NCBI RefSeq assembly: GCF_030818415.1
Contig: NZ_JAUTAE010000001.1
Location: forward strand, 2,506,001 to 2,570,000
DNA: 64,000 nt
Direction: 5' to 3'
Source of the DNA: Sphingomonas sp. SORGH_AS_0950
GTDB lineage: Bacteria; Pseudomonadota; Alphaproteobacteria; Sphingomonadales; Sphingomonadaceae
The notes under the pieces are model-generated. The model was not told the DNA's origin, made no database searches, and saw only the letters and a program-made list of their open reading frames with translations. The position numbers and the translations under genes are program-made. Each line of letters starts with the position of its first letter. Positions within the stretch are counted from its first letter, which is position 1. Below, one piece after another: positions 25,761 through 35,279 of this stretch.

Positions 25761-26371
25761 CCGAAGACCAGGCCCGCGACTGGATCGTCGCGCGTTTCGG
25801 GGCGGAAGCCGCCGACCGGATCGACCATTTCCTCAATCTGGTGGTCGTGGAAAACGACCAGCAGAATCTCATCGCTCCCTCGACCATCTCGACCATCTGG
25901 TCGCGGCACGCGCTCGACTCGGTACAGCTGGTTCCGCTGGCGGATCGGCCTGATGGGCAATGGGTCGATATCGGCACGGGGGGTGGCTTTCCCGGCATGG
26001 TCGTGGCGCTGGCCTGGCCGGGCAAGGTCGCGCTGGTCGAGCCCCGCAAGCGCCGCGCCGATTTCCTGCGCGACTGTGCCGAGACGCTGGGGGTTGCCGA
26101 CCGGGTCAGCGTCCATGCCTCCAAGATCGAGGCGGTGGAGATCAAGGCGGATATTATTTCTGCTCGCGCCGTGGCGACAGTCGAAAATCTTTTGCGCGCG
26201 GCGGCCCATTGCGGCAAACAGGATACGCGGTGGCTGCTCCCGCGCGGCCGCCTGGACGAGCGCGAAATCAAGACCCTCAAGCGGCACTGGCGCTTCGTGT
26301 TTCACGTGGAACATAGCATCACCTCGGCGGATTCGTCGATCGTGATCCTCGACCGAGTAGGGGCCCGATGA
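25757..26371 (+). CDS. rsmG: 16S rRNA (guanine527-N7)-methyltransferase RsmG
   Basis: 204-residue SAM-dependent methyltransferase modifying G527 of 16S rRNA, the position whose loss gives low-level streptomycin resistance. The SAM-binding motif is [20 protein letters not shown], with [19 protein letters not shown] just before. ATGA overlaps join it to mnmG and parA. A parS palindrome is embedded in its coding sequence at 26298-26313, encoding FHVEH. Confidence 0.95.
   Translation: MTEDQARDWIVARFGAEAADRIDHFLNLVVVENDQQNLIAPSTISTIWSRHALDSVQLVPLADRPDGQWVDIGTGGGFPGMVVALAWPGKVALVEPRKRRADFLRDCAETLGVADRVSVHASKIEAVEIKADIISARAVATVENLLRAAAHCGKQDTRWLLPRGRLDEREIKTLKRHWRFVFHVEHSITSADSSIVILDRVGAR
26298..26313. 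promoter_or_regulatory. parS: parS centromere site inside rsmG
   Basis: TGTTTCACGTGGAACA, one mismatch from full symmetry and an excellent parS match. It lies 55 bp before parA, within the 3' end of rsmG. Confidence 0.85.
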
Positions 26372-27159
26372 TCTGCGTTGCCATCGCGAACCAGAAGGGT
26401 GGGGTGGGCAAGACCACCAGCGCCATCAATTTAGCGACCGCGCTGGCCGCGACCGGGCTGCATGTCCTGCTGATCGACCTCGATCCGCAAGGCAATGCTT
26501 CGACGGGGCTGGGTATTCCCAACAGCCAGCGCATGTTCTCCAGCTATCACGTCCTGCTGGGGGAAGCGCGGATCGACGATGCGGTCGTCCATACGCAGGT
26601 GCCGCGCCTCGACGTCGTGCCCGCGACGGTCGACCTGTCGGGGGCCGAGCTGGAGCTGGTCGATTACGAGAATCGCACCCATCGGCTCGATCATGCGATG
26701 CGCCGCTCACAGGGCAATTGGGACATCGTGCTGGTCGACTGCCCGCCCTCGCTGGGGCTGCTGACGATCAATGCGATGGTGGCGTCCGATTCGCTGTTCG
26801 TGCCGCTGCAATGCGAGTTCTTCGCGCTGGAGGGGCTGTCGCAGCTTTTGACCACGGTCGAGCGGATACGCGCGCGGTTCAATCCGGGGCTGGCGATTCT
26901 CGGCGTGGCTTTGACGATGTTCGACCGGCGCAACCGGCTGACCGATCAGGTGTCGGCGGATGTGCGCGCGGTTTTGGGAGGTGTGGTGTTCGATACGGTG
27001 ATTCCGCGCAACGTCCGGCTGTCGGAGGCGCCCAGCCATGGACTTCCTGCGTTGATCTATGACCATCGCTGCGTCGGCAGCCAGGCCTATATCGCGCTGG
27101 CCCGCGAGCTGATCGCGCGCCTGCCGCTGACCACCCAGCCGGGAGCGGCGGCGGCATGA
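26368..27159 (+). CDS. parA: Chromosome partitioning ATPase ParA
   Basis: 263-residue Walker-type ATPase that binds DNA non-specifically in its ATP form and moves ParB-parS complexes to segregate new origins. The deviant Walker A is ANQKGGVGKTTSAINLA (residues 7-23); Walker A' LLIDLDPQGNAS and Walker B VLVDCPPSLGLLT are clear. Chromosomal (Soj) size, no N-terminal DNA-binding extension as in plasmid ParA. Coupled to rsmG and parB by ATGA overlaps. Confidence 0.96.
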   Translation: MICVAIANQKGGVGKTTSAINLATALAATGLHVLLIDLDPQGNASTGLGIPNSQRMFSSYHVLLGEARIDDAVVHTQVPRLDVVPATVDLSGAELELVDYENRTHRLDHAMRRSQGNWDIVLVDCPPSLGLLTINAMVASDSLFVPLQCEFFALEGLSQLLTTVERIRARFNPGLAILGVALTMFDRRNRLTDQVSADVRAVLGGVVFDTVIPRNVRLSEAPSHGLPALIYDHRCVGSQAYIALARELIARLPLTTQPGAAAA

Positions 27160-28076
27160 GCACGGAAACGGCCAAGCGCCCGCGTCCCGGCCTCGGGCGC
27201 GGACTGGGGGCGTTGCTCGGTGACATTGCGCGCGAGACGCCGATCCAGCCGGGCGATCAGCAGATACCCGGTGGCGTGCGGATGCTGCCCGTGGGGGCCT
27301 TGTCGCCGCATCCCGACCAGCCGCGTCGCCATTTCGAGGAAGCCGCGCTCGACGAACTCGCCGCCTCGATCGCGGCGCGCGGGCTGATCCAGCCGATCGT
27401 CGTGCGTCCGCATGGCAAGGATTATCAGATCGTCGCGGGCGAGCGCCGCTGGCGCGCGGCGCAGCGTGCCCGGCTGCACGAAGTGCCCGTCGTCGTCCGC
27501 GACTTTGACGACGCCCAGACGCTCGAAATCGCGCTGATCGAGAATATCCAGCGCCAGGACCTCAACGCGATCGAAGAGGCGCAGGCCTATCAGCGGCTGG
27601 CGGGCGAGTTCGGCCATACCCAGGAGGCGCTGGCCAAGATCGTCCACAAGTCGCGCAGCCATGTCGCGAACCTGCTGCGGCTGCTCGAACTGCCCGAATC
27701 GGTGCAGAAGCAGGTCGTCACCGGCGCCCTGTCGATGGGCCATGCCCGCGCGCTGCTTGGGGCGGAGGATGTCGAGGCGCTGGCCGATCAGGTGATCGGA
27801 CGCGCGCTGAGCGTGCGCGAGACCGAAAAGCTGACCCGCGAGGCCAAGGGCGGCGGGCGCAAGGCGTCGGCGGATTCGGACAAATCGGGTCCGCGCGGCA
27901 ACGGGATGGACGCGGCAGATGCGGATATCGCGGCACTGGAGGGCCAACTCGCCGATCTGCTGGGCCTGTCGGTGCGGATCGCGCATGGCGAGAAGGGCGG
28001 CACGCTGACCCTCAGCTATTCGACGCTCGATCAGCTCGACATGGTATGCCAGCGGCTGACCGGTGAGGGTATTTGA
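27156..28076 (+). CDS. parB: Chromosome partitioning protein ParB
   Basis: 306-residue parS-binding CTPase. The basic N-terminus RPRPGLGRGLGALLGD is the ParA-stimulating peptide. The CTP-binding ParB/Srx fold carries QPRRHFEEAALDELAASI, IAARGLIQPIVVRPH and IVAGERRWRAAQRA (GERRxRA motif). ENIQRQDLNAIEEAQAY and the helix-turn-helix HKSRSHVANLLRLLELPE follow, and a C-terminal dimer domain ends the protein. Three parS sites lie 0.8-8 kb upstream, so ParB loading is expected there. Confidence 0.96.
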   Translation: MSTETAKRPRPGLGRGLGALLGDIARETPIQPGDQQIPGGVRMLPVGALSPHPDQPRRHFEEAALDELAASIAARGLIQPIVVRPHGKDYQIVAGERRWRAAQRARLHEVPVVVRDFDDAQTLEIALIENIQRQDLNAIEEAQAYQRLAGEFGHTQEALAKIVHKSRSHVANLLRLLELPESVQKQVVTGALSMGHARALLGAEDVEALADQVIGRALSVRETEKLTREAKGGGRKASADSDKSGPRGNGMDAADADIAALEGQLADLLGLSVRIAHGEKGGTLTLSYSTLDQLDMVCQRLTGEGI

Positions 28077-28147
28077 AAGGGGGACGCTGGTCTGTTCCGC
28101 AGACCGGCGCAACTCGCTTTTGAATTCTGAATGGGGTGTGGGCCCCG

Positions 28148-28214
28148 CTTCGCTCCGCCTGAACGGGTGTTGGTAAAGATCCCCAAGCCCCGTTCAGGCT
28201 GAGCGAAGTCGAAG
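28148..28214. repeat. Inverted TTCGACTTCGCTCAG-type repeat, parB/holA gap
   Basis: The left arm CTTCGCTCCGCCTGAACGGG (28148-28167) is opposed to the right arm CCCCGTTCAGGCTGAGCG plus AAGTCGAAG (28188-28214), with a 20-bp spacer. This is the same family as at 3929 and also lies between convergent genes. Confidence 0.82.
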
Positions 28215-28225
28215 CCCAAGGGCGA

Positions 28226-29245
28226 TCACCCCCGCCGGGCAATGCCCTGTGCGATGATCGTCGCCTCGGCCTCCGCCAGCACGGCACCGGCATTGCCCGG
28301 CGCCATCACCGCCCGCTCCGCCGCGCGAATCCGAGCCAGTGCGCGCGCCAGCATCGCCGGGGTCCAGCGGCGCAACGCCTTGGCGGTGCGGGCCTCGTCG
28401 CGAAAGAAGACGCGGTGGCGCTTCATCACCGCGTCGACCGGCTCGCCCTTGTCGATATCGGCGCGCATTTCGGCCAGCGCGACCAGGCGGCGGGCCAGCG
28501 CGCGGAGCCAGGGTATGGGGGAGGCGCCACCCTCGTCCAGCAAGGCCAGTTCGCCGCCCAGATCGGCGACGCGGCCCTCGACCACCGCTTCGACCGCATC
28601 GCCCATCTCGACCTCGCCCAGATCGGCACCGATGGCGTCCAGCGCACCATGGTCGATCTCGCGCGGGCGATCGGGGGCGGCGTCGGCATAGAGCGCGAGC
28701 TTCTCCAACTCGCGGGTCATGACCGAGCGATCGGCCGCGGCGGCATCGACCAGCCGCGCCGCCACGCCCGCCGCCAGCCGCAGCCCCATTTCGCTCGCCA
28801 TCGTCGTCGCCAGCCGCTCGGCATCCGCCGCCGTGGGGGCGTAACAGCCAAAGGCCATGGCGCGGGGCGATTCCAGCGCCAGCTTGACGATCTTGGCGGT
28901 CGTCTTGACCGATGGGGCGATGGCGACCACCGGATTGCCCGCCGATTCCGCTTCGAGCAGCGCGGTAAACGCCGCCAGCCCTTCCTCGCCGACACTGGCG
29001 ATGCGGATATGCCGGGGCCCGCCGAACAGCGACAGCGCGGCGGCTTCGTCGGTCAGGCGGGCGGGGTCGCTCTTAAGCGTCGCCGAATCGAGATCGATCC
29101 GCTCGGCATCGCGCCCCATCGCATTGGCCAGCAACCGGGCCAGTTCGGCGGCCCCCGCCTCGTCCGGCCCGTGCAACAGATAGAGGCGGGTGTCGGGCGA
29201 GGGGCGGCCCAGCGCCTGGCGAATCTGGTTGGCGCTGGCTTTCAA
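28226..29245 (-). CDS. holA: DNA polymerase III subunit delta
   Basis: 339-residue clamp-loader subunit that opens the beta clamp. N-terminal AAA+-like domain with RLYLLHGPDEAGAAELARLLA, then FGGPRHIRIASVGEEGLAAFTALLE, GCYAPTAADAERLATTMASEMGL, and the C-terminal collar-domain helices. The start is TTG at 29245 (MKASANQIRQALG), which matches the usual MKA start of the family; no ATG fits. Follows lptE by 47 bp in the leuS-lptE-holA unit. Confidence 0.9.
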   Translation of the reverse strand: MKASANQIRQALGRPSPDTRLYLLHGPDEAGAAELARLLANAMGRDAERIDLDSATLKSDPARLTDEAAALSLFGGPRHIRIASVGEEGLAAFTALLEAESAGNPVVAIAPSVKTTAKIVKLALESPRAMAFGCYAPTAADAERLATTMASEMGLRLAAGVAARLVDAAAADRSVMTRELEKLALYADAAPDRPREIDHGALDAIGADLGEVEMGDAVEAVVEGRVADLGGELALLDEGGASPIPWLRALARRLVALAEMRADIDKGEPVDAVMKRHRVFFRDEARTAKALRRWTPAMLARALARIRAAERAVMAPGNAGAVLAEAEATIIAQGIARRG

Positions 29246-29292
29246 GGCCGGGGGGCTTTCAAGAGCAGGGGGCTTTCACAGCGGTCGCGCCG

Positions 29293-29835
29293 TCACGGAC
29301 GCGCGGGCGCCATCGCCTCGCCGGGGCGCGACCGGGCATAGGTGGCCAGCCGCGCGACGATTTCGTCCGCGACGATCACCGACAGCCGCTCCAGCGCGGT
29401 ATTTTCCGCCGCGATGGTGGCATATTCGGACCGGACCACGTCGATCCCGGCATCGGATCCGGCGGTGGCGTCGACCAGCACCGCATTGCTCGTCTGGTCG
29501 ACCAGCTGATAGCGCGCACGCAGGATTCGCCGCTCGCGCACCACCGAGTCGTCGCGCCGCACGCCAAGCCCGCGAATCTGGTCGTCCAGCTTCACATCGA
29601 GCCGATAGCGCGCATTCCCGGTCTTGCCGCCCAGCCGGTCGTTGAGCGCATTGGCCATCAGCCAGCCCGCCTTCCCCTGAATCGGGGCAACCTCGATCTG
29701 CGACAAGGCGGTCGCGACCGAGCCCGAGCCGCCCCCCGCATAAAGCGGATGCAGCCCGCAGCCCGACAGACCCAGCGTCAGCGCCAGACCAGCTGCGATT
29801 TGACAGAAGAGGGGCAGGGGAAGGGGGCGGGTCAT
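29293..29835 (-). CDS. lptE: LPS-assembly lipoprotein LptE
   Basis: 180-residue outer-membrane lipoprotein plug of the LptD translocon. Lipobox [16 protein letters not shown] with lipid-modified Cys26. The LptE fold is seen in [53 protein letters not shown] and the C-terminal [19 protein letters not shown] helix. The gene order leuS-lptE-holA is conserved in proteobacteria and supports the call. The start shares ATGA with the leuS stop. Confidence 0.9.
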   Translation of the reverse strand: MTRPLPLPLFCQIAAGLALTLGLSGCGLHPLYAGGGSGSVATALSQIEVAPIQGKAGWLMANALNDRLGGKTGNARYRLDVKLDDQIRGLGVRRDDSVVRERRILRARYQLVDQTSNAVLVDATAGSDAGIDVVRSEYATIAAENTALERLSVIVADEIVARLATYARSRPGEAMAPARP

Positions 29836-32333
29836 GCGACGATGTTCACCAGACGGTCGGGCACCACGATCACCTTCTTGGGCGTTGCGCCATCAAGCGC
29901 GCGGACGATCCTGTCCGACGCCAGCGCGGTCGCCTCCAATACGTCCTTGGGCAGCCCCTTGGCGACGGTCAGCGTGTCGCGCAGCTTGCCGTTGACCTGT
30001 ACCGCGACGGTGACCTCGTCCTCGACCAGCAGGCTCTCATCGACCACCGGCCAGGCGGCGTCGGCGATCAGGCCGTCCTGGCCCATACCGGCCCAGGCTT
30101 CCTCGGCCAGATGCGGCACCATCGGCGCGACCAGCAGCATGGTGGTGCGGATCGCCTCGTTACGGGCGGCCGACGGCTTGGCCTTTTCGATCGCGTTGAC
30201 CAGCTCGTACAGCTTGGCGACCGCCTTGTTGAAGGCCAGCGCCTCGATATCCGTCGCGACGCCCGCGATCGTCTGGTGCAATTTCCGGGACAGCGCCTTG
30301 TCCTCGCCCTCGGCGGCCTCCGAGCCGTCGAACAGGCGCCACAGGCGCTGGACGAAGCGCCACGACCCCTCGATGCCCGATTCGGACCAGGGCAGATCGC
30401 GCTCGGGCGGGCTGTCGGACAGCATGAACCAGCGCACCGCGTCCGCACCGTACTGATCCACAATGGGTTCGGGATCGACGGTGTTCTTCTTGGACTTGGA
30501 CATCTTCTCGACGCGGCCGACGGTGATCGGCTGTCCGGTCGCGATCTCGATGCCGTCGCGAATCTCGCCCGGCGCCAGCCAGCGGCCGTCCGACGACTTG
30601 TAGCTTTCGTGCGTGACCATGCCTTGCGTGAACAGGCCCGCAAAGGGCTCCGCCACGTCGATCAGGCCGATATGCTTCAACGCGCGCGTCCAGAAGCGGG
30701 CATAGAGCAGGTGCAGGATCGCATGCTCGACGCCGCCGATATATTGCCCGACCGGCAGCCATTTCTTAACGACCTCGGGATCGAACGGGCGATCCTTGGG
30801 CTGGCTGGCGAAGCGGATGAAATACCAGGACGAATCGACGAAGGTGTCGAGCGTGTCGGTCTCGCGCCGGGCGGGCTTGCCGCAATTGGGGCAGTCGACA
30901 TGCTTCCAGGTCGGATGCCGGTCGAGCGGGTTGCCGGGAACGTCGAAGGTGACGTCCTCGGGCAGCGTCACCGGCAGCTGGTCCTTGGGGACCGGCACCG
31001 CGCCGCAATCCTCGCAATGGATGATCGGGATCGGCGTGCCCCAGTAACGCTGGCGGCTGACGCCCCAGTCGCGCAGGCGGTACACGGTCTGGCCCTGGCC
31101 CCAGCCTTCGCTTTCGGCGCGCGCGATGACGGCGGCCTTGGCGGCCTCCACATCCAGCCCGTCGAGCGGACCCGAATTCACCAGCTGGCCGGTGCCGGTA
31201 TAGGCGGTGTCGCCCTCGAACACCGGGGCGGTCGTGTCGCCATCGGCGACGACGCGGGTGACGGACAGGCCGTATTTGCGCGCGAAGTCGAGGTCACGCT
31301 GGTCATGCGCAGGCACGCCCATCACCGCACCCGTGCCGTAATCCATCAGCACGAAGTTCGCGATATAGACGGGCAGGGTGATGCTGGCGTCCATAGGATG
31401 CTGCATCCGATAGCCGGTGTCGAAGCCCAGCTTTTCCTGCGTTTCCAGCTCGGCCGCGGTGGTGCCGCCCGCCTTGCAGCGTTCGATGAAGGCGGCCGCC
31501 TCAGCATTCGTCTCGGCCAGCTGCCGCGCGATCGGGTGATCCGCCGCAATCGCGACGAAACTGGCGCCGAAGATCGTGTCGGGGCGGGTCGAATAGACCT
31601 CGATCGGCGTCGCGAAGGGGGCGACCGGCGCGAAACGGAACTGGAGACCCTGGCTGCGGCCGATCCAGTTCTCCTGCATCAGCTTCACCTTGTCGGGCCA
31701 ATGCTCGAGGGTGGTGAGGCCCTCCAGCAGCTCGTCGGCGAAGTCCGTGATCTTGAGGAACCACTGGTTCAGCTTGCGCTTCTCGACCAGCGCGCCGGAA
31801 CGCCAGCCGCGTCCATCGATCACCTGTTCGTTGGCGAGCACGGTCATGTCGACCGGGTCCCAGTTGACCGCCGATTCCTTGCGATAGACCAGGCCGCCCG
31901 CATACAGGTCGAGGAACAGCGCCTGCTCATGCCCGTAATAATCGGGCTCGCAGGTCGCGATCTCGCGCGTCCAGTCGAGCGCGAAGCCCAGCCGCTTCAG
32001 CTGCGCCTTCATCGTCGCGATATTGTCGCGGGTCCAGCCGCCCGGATGGACGCCCTTTTCCATCGCGGCATTCTCGGCGGGCATGCCAAACGCGTCCCAG
32101 CCCATCGGGTGGAGCACCTCATGCCCGATCATCCGCCGATAGCGCGCCAGCACGTCGCCCATCGTATAGTTGCGGACATGCCCCATATGGATGCGCCCCG
32201 AAGGATAGGGAAACATCTCAAGGACATAGCTGCGCGGCTTGGGGCTGTGATCGTCGGCGGCGAAGGTGCGCCGCTCCTCCCAGATCCGCTGCCAGGTCGA
32301 ATCCGATTTCAGGGCGTTGAAACGCGAGGCCAT
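29832..32333 (-). CDS. leuS: Leucyl-tRNA synthetase
   Basis: 833-residue class Ia synthetase. HIGH motif in [20 protein letters not shown] (residue about 50), editing CP1 domain with [15 protein letters not shown] and [15 protein letters not shown], leucine-specific and zinc-like segments ([27 protein letters not shown]), KMSKS as [14 protein letters not shown], and C-terminal anticodon-binding and tail domains. First gene of the leuS-lptE-holA unit; DUF3576 lies just upstream on the same strand. Confidence 0.97.
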   Translation of the reverse strand: MASRFNALKSDSTWQRIWEERRTFAADDHSPKPRSYVLEMFPYPSGRIHMGHVRNYTMGDVLARYRRMIGHEVLHPMGWDAFGMPAENAAMEKGVHPGGWTRDNIATMKAQLKRLGFALDWTREIATCEPDYYGHEQALFLDLYAGGLVYRKESAVNWDPVDMTVLANEQVIDGRGWRSGALVEKRKLNQWFLKITDFADELLEGLTTLEHWPDKVKLMQENWIGRSQGLQFRFAPVAPFATPIEVYSTRPDTIFGASFVAIAADHPIARQLAETNAEAAAFIERCKAGGTTAAELETQEKLGFDTGYRMQHPMDASITLPVYIANFVLMDYGTGAVMGVPAHDQRDLDFARKYGLSVTRVVADGDTTAPVFEGDTAYTGTGQLVNSGPLDGLDVEAAKAAVIARAESEGWGQGQTVYRLRDWGVSRQRYWGTPIPIIHCEDCGAVPVPKDQLPVTLPEDVTFDVPGNPLDRHPTWKHVDCPNCGKPARRETDTLDTFVDSSWYFIRFASQPKDRPFDPEVVKKWLPVGQYIGGVEHAILHLLYARFWTRALKHIGLIDVAEPFAGLFTQGMVTHESYKSSDGRWLAPGEIRDGIEIATGQPITVGRVEKMSKSKKNTVDPEPIVDQYGADAVRWFMLSDSPPERDLPWSESGIEGSWRFVQRLWRLFDGSEAAEGEDKALSRKLHQTIAGVATDIEALAFNKAVAKLYELVNAIEKAKPSAARNEAIRTTMLLVAPMVPHLAEEAWAGMGQDGLIADAAWPVVDESLLVEDEVTVAVQVNGKLRDTLTVAKGLPKDVLEATALASDRIVRALDGATPKKVIVVPDRLVNIVA

Positions 32334-32348
32334 TCTTCTCGTCTTTTA

Positions 32349-32789
32349 TCAGTTCGTGATCGACGCACGGCGCAGGTCGCGCGCCTTGGTCAAGATGATG
32401 TCTTCCAGCTTCTGGATGGTGGCGGCCTGGACGGGCGCCTCGACCCACTGGCCGCCGCGGTTCACCTCACGCAGCGCGGTGACGCGCAGCGCGTCGGCGC
32501 GCAGATCCTGGTCGAGGATGGTGACGGTGACCTTCATCCGCTCGGTCGGGACCTGCGGGTTGATATACCAGTCGGTGACGATCACGCCGCCGTTCGAGTC
32601 GGTTTCGGCCAGCGGCATGAAGCTGAGCGTGTCGAGGCTGGCGCGCCACAGATAGGAATTGACGCCGATCGTCGTGACCTTCGACGCGGCCAGATCGGCC
32701 TGCGGGCGATCCTTCTTGCCGGCACAGGCGCCGAGCGACAGGGCGGCGATAACCGCGAACGCGGTGGCGGAACGGCGAAGCATCGGCAT
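32349..32789 (-). CDS. DUF3576 domain lipoprotein
   Basis: 146-residue predicted lipoprotein conserved in alphaproteobacteria, function unknown. Signal with lipobox ALSLGACAGKKD (Cys about 22). The body (TTIGVNSYLWRASLDTLSFMPLAETDSNGGVIVTDWY, then MKVTVTILDQDLRADALRVTALRE) defines DUF3576. The ATG at 32789 or 32783 is possible; both follow AGGA. Lies 15 bp upstream of leuS on the same strand, so it may share the leuS-lptE-holA envelope-linked transcript. Confidence 0.86.
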   Translation of the reverse strand: MPMLRRSATAFAVIAALSLGACAGKKDRPQADLAASKVTTIGVNSYLWRASLDTLSFMPLAETDSNGGVIVTDWYINPQVPTERMKVTVTILDQDLRADALRVTALREVNRGGQWVEAPVQAATIQKLEDIILTKARDLRRASITN

Positions 32790-33002
32790 TGTCCTGACTG
32801 GGAATAAGGGTTGGCTATAGCCTCTACAGGGGCCCCGCCACCCCGGCAAGCGCCCGGACGATGGGCGGCGTTTCCCCGATTCTGTGGATCGTGCGCAACA
32901 GTCGGACAAGATTCGCCCATGGGGGCGTAACAATGGGATCGCTCACCTGCCTTTTCATGTTAGGACGATCCCTACAAAGGGGTTTCCATAAAGGGGTGGA
33001 CC

Positions 33003-33710
33003 GTGTCGTTCGGGCGTGTGGTGATCGGAATTGCTATCGGGGCGCTCGCCGCCACGACGGCTCTGGTCGCGCCCGCCATCGGCGCGGTGGAGCAGGGGGG
33101 CAAGCCCATCAAGCGCAGCCTTTCGCTGCGCGCCAGCGGCGGCTTCACCCCGGCGGCGGCCGATCCCCGGCTGGCGGCGCTGTTCGCCAAGAGCGGGCTC
33201 GACGCGGGCGACCTGCGCTTCACCCCGGCGGAAAGCCAGCGCGGCGTCAGCCGTGCGGTGACCGTCGCGGTGCGTGCCCGGACCAGCCGCACCAATGACG
33301 AGCGGATCGCCGCCAACACCGCGCCGACCGTCGGCCTGGCGCCGATCTCCTACAATCTGGGCGTGGCGGTTGGCTGGAAGCGGCTGGCGGTGTCGGGTGA
33401 CGTGACTCGGGTGGACCTGGCGGGCATGCCGGGCAGCCGTGAGAGTGCCGATGTCGCGGTCAGCTATACCGCGAATCGCTTCACCGGCCGGGTGAAGGCG
33501 TCGACCGATCGCCCGATCGACGCGACGGCCAAGCTGGTCGACATGCCGTCCAGCTATTCGCTCGACATGGGCGGGTCCTATTCGCTGACGCGCAATCTCG
33601 ATGTGACCGCGGGTGTCCGCTATCGCTCGGACCGTGAGCGTCTGGCGCGACTCGACGATGATCGCCGCAACAGCCAGGCGGTGTATCTGGGAACGGCCTT
33701 CCGCTTCTAA
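33003..33710 (+). CDS. Predicted outer-membrane beta-barrel protein, unknown function
   Basis: 235-residue protein with a signal peptide (VIGIAIGALAATTALVAPAIGA) and alternating beta-strand segments in the second half (YNLGVAVGWKRLAVSGDVTRVDL, ADVAVSYTANRFTGRVKAS, YSLDMGGSYSLTRNLDVTAGVRYRSD). It ends in the OMP signature Phe (YLGTAFRF). The GTG start follows AAGGGGTGG. About eight strands fit a small barrel. I do not recognise a named family. Single gene, flanked by a repeat region downstream. Confidence 0.72.
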   Translation: MSFGRVVIGIAIGALAATTALVAPAIGAVEQGGKPIKRSLSLRASGGFTPAAADPRLAALFAKSGLDAGDLRFTPAESQRGVSRAVTVAVRARTSRTNDERIAANTAPTVGLAPISYNLGVAVGWKRLAVSGDVTRVDLAGMPGSRESADVAVSYTANRFTGRVKASTDRPIDATAKLVDMPSSYSLDMGGSYSLTRNLDVTAGVRYRSDRERLARLDDDRRNSQAVYLGTAFRF

Positions 33711-33787
33711 GCGCGAACCGCCTGGTAGCGAGCGGTTCCGACGCGTCTCTCTAGGTCTGACCGACTCGCCACTCGCTAAGCGAGCCC

Positions 33788-33900
33788 ACCCCTCACCCAG
33801 CTCCGACTAGGCCTTTGCTACGCAAAGACCAAGTCTGCGCAACCCTCTCCCCTCTGCGAGGGGCGAGGGAAGGAAAGGCAGCGCTAAATAGTCATCGGCC
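33788..33900. repeat. 110-bp repeat shared with 57530-57645, plus a second REP
   Basis: In the 377-bp gap 33711-34087 between convergent genes, 33788-33900 matches 57530-57645 almost base for base: CCCCTCACCCAG, TCCGACTAGGCCTTTGC, AAGTCTGCGCAACCCTCTCC and GAGGGGCGAGGGAAGG blocks. Internal hairpins include GCCTTTGC/GCAAAG. A different hairpin (TCATCCCAGC/GCTGGGAT-type, 33908-33930) follows. No gene is credible in the gap. Confidence 0.85.
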
Positions 33901-34087
33901 CTTGTTCGTCATCCCAGCAAAGGCTGGGATCTTCGGATTGGCTGTCCCGTCGACGCTTCGGACGACGCGTTATTACTCTGCCCAACAAGCAGGAATGAGA
34001 GGGATGCCCTTCTCCGCGTCCTCTGCGCCTCCGCGCGAACCAAATATGAAAGCCGCAACGGATCATATGGCGAGGCGGCTCGCTGCG

Positions 34088-34597
34088 TTAAACCGCAACC
34101 CAGGCGTCGATCGCGGCCCAGCCCTCGAATCGCCCGCGCAACCGGCGGAAGCGTTTCGCGGTCATCCCGCCCAGCGCGATTCGGGGAAGGTCCAGCCCCC
34201 GCCCGATCCGCGCGGCGTGCGCCGGACCCAGGCTCGGCGCGCCGGGATGCGAGCGGGTGGGGAATAGCGGCGATACGAACAGCAGGTCGGCCCCGGCCTT
34301 CCATCCCGCGACCGCCTCCGCCCGGTCATGTGCGGGCCAGCTCCGCAGACCCGGACCCCGGCCGCGCTTGTGCACCCCGTCGCCAGGCAGGCCACCGCCC
34401 GCCACCAGCAGGAGCAGCCGCCGTGCGCGCGCGATTCGGAACACCCGCCGGTGAATCGCCCGCCGCGCGGCCGGGGGGGTGGCATGGTGGCGAAAGACCA
34501 CCCCCGATCCCGGCGGCAGCCGCCGCAAGGCGGCCCACAGCCCGTCCCCCAATCGCTCGTCGGTCATCAGCCATGTCTCGGGGTATCGGTCGGCCAT
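34088..34597 (-). CDS. Thiamine phosphate synthase / TenI-like protein
   Basis: 169-residue TIM-barrel protein of the ThiE/TenI family. The phosphate-binding signature DLLFVSPLFPTRSHPGAPSLGPAHAARIG and the following IALGGMTAKRFRRL are clear. At 169 residues it is shorter than typical ThiE (about 200), and the N-terminal pyrimidine-binding segment is poorly conserved, so TenI-like or a paralogue is possible. It starts at 34597, only 22 bp from the start of the divergent PLP-homeostasis gene. Confidence 0.75.
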   Translation of the reverse strand: MADRYPETWLMTDERLGDGLWAALRRLPPGSGVVFRHHATPPAARRAIHRRVFRIARARRLLLLVAGGGLPGDGVHKRGRGPGLRSWPAHDRAEAVAGWKAGADLLFVSPLFPTRSHPGAPSLGPAHAARIGRGLDLPRIALGGMTAKRFRRLRGRFEGWAAIDAWVAV

Positions 34598-34619
34598 TGC
34601 GGGCACTATAGCGCGGGGC

Positions 34620-35279
34620 ATGACCGACGACAGCGTTTCCCGCCTCTCCACCGTCTCCACCCAGCTCCAGCGTGCCGCGAAGCTAGGCGATCACCCCAGC
34701 CCGACGCTGATCGCGGTGTCCAAGACGCATGATGCCGACACGATCCGCCCGCTGCTGGATGCCGGCCACCGTGTCTTCGGCGAGAATCGCGTGCAGGAGG
34801 CGGCGGCCAAATGGCCCGCGCTGCGCGACGATTATGCGGGCGTCGAACTCCATCTGATCGGCCAGCTCCAGTCGAACAAGGCCGGTGACGCGGTCGCGCT
34901 GTTCGATGCGATTCACACCGTCGACCGTCCCTCGCTGATCGCCGCGCTGGCCGAGGCGATGGAGAAGAGCGGGCGGCGGCCCGACTGTTTCCTTCAGGTC
35001 AATATCGGCGAGGAGGAGCAGAAGGGCGGCTGCGCCATCGCGGAAGCCCCCGCCATGCTGGAGACGGCGCGCGCCGCCGGGTTGCCGATCGTCGGGTTGA
35101 TGGCGATCCCGCCGCACGGGCTGGACGCCGCGCCCTATTTCGCGCTGCTCGCCAAGATGGCGCGCGAGCTGGGGCTGGCGAAGCTCAGCATGGGCATGTC
35201 CGAGGATTATGAGGTCGCCGCGATGCTGGGCGCCACCCATGTCCGGGTCGGCAGCGCGCTGTTCGGAGCACGCGGATGA
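34620..35279 (+). CDS. YggS-family PLP homeostasis protein
   Basis: 219-residue pyridoxal-phosphate-binding TIM barrel (YggS/PROSC family) that buffers free PLP and affects amino-acid balance. The PLP lysine is in TLIAVSKTHDADTIRPLLDAG; FGENRVQEAAAKW, LHLIGQLQSNKAGDAV, FLQVNIGEEEQKGG and LSMGMSEDYEVAAMLGATHVRVGSALFG are family hallmarks. The ATG at 34620 is chosen because the longer frame upstream lies in the thiamine gene. ATGA overlap with the HAD gene. Confidence 0.92.
   Translation: MTDDSVSRLSTVSTQLQRAAKLGDHPSPTLIAVSKTHDADTIRPLLDAGHRVFGENRVQEAAAKWPALRDDYAGVELHLIGQLQSNKAGDAVALFDAIHTVDRPSLIAALAEAMEKSGRRPDCFLQVNIGEEEQKGGCAIAEAPAMLETARAAGLPIVGLMAIPPHGLDAAPYFALLAKMARELGLAKLSMGMSEDYEVAAMLGATHVRVGSALFGARG

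Noticed and set aside
30111..32807. 898-codon open frame antisense to leuS
   Set aside because: Same reason: the leuS strand has all synthetase motifs, the opposite frame has none.
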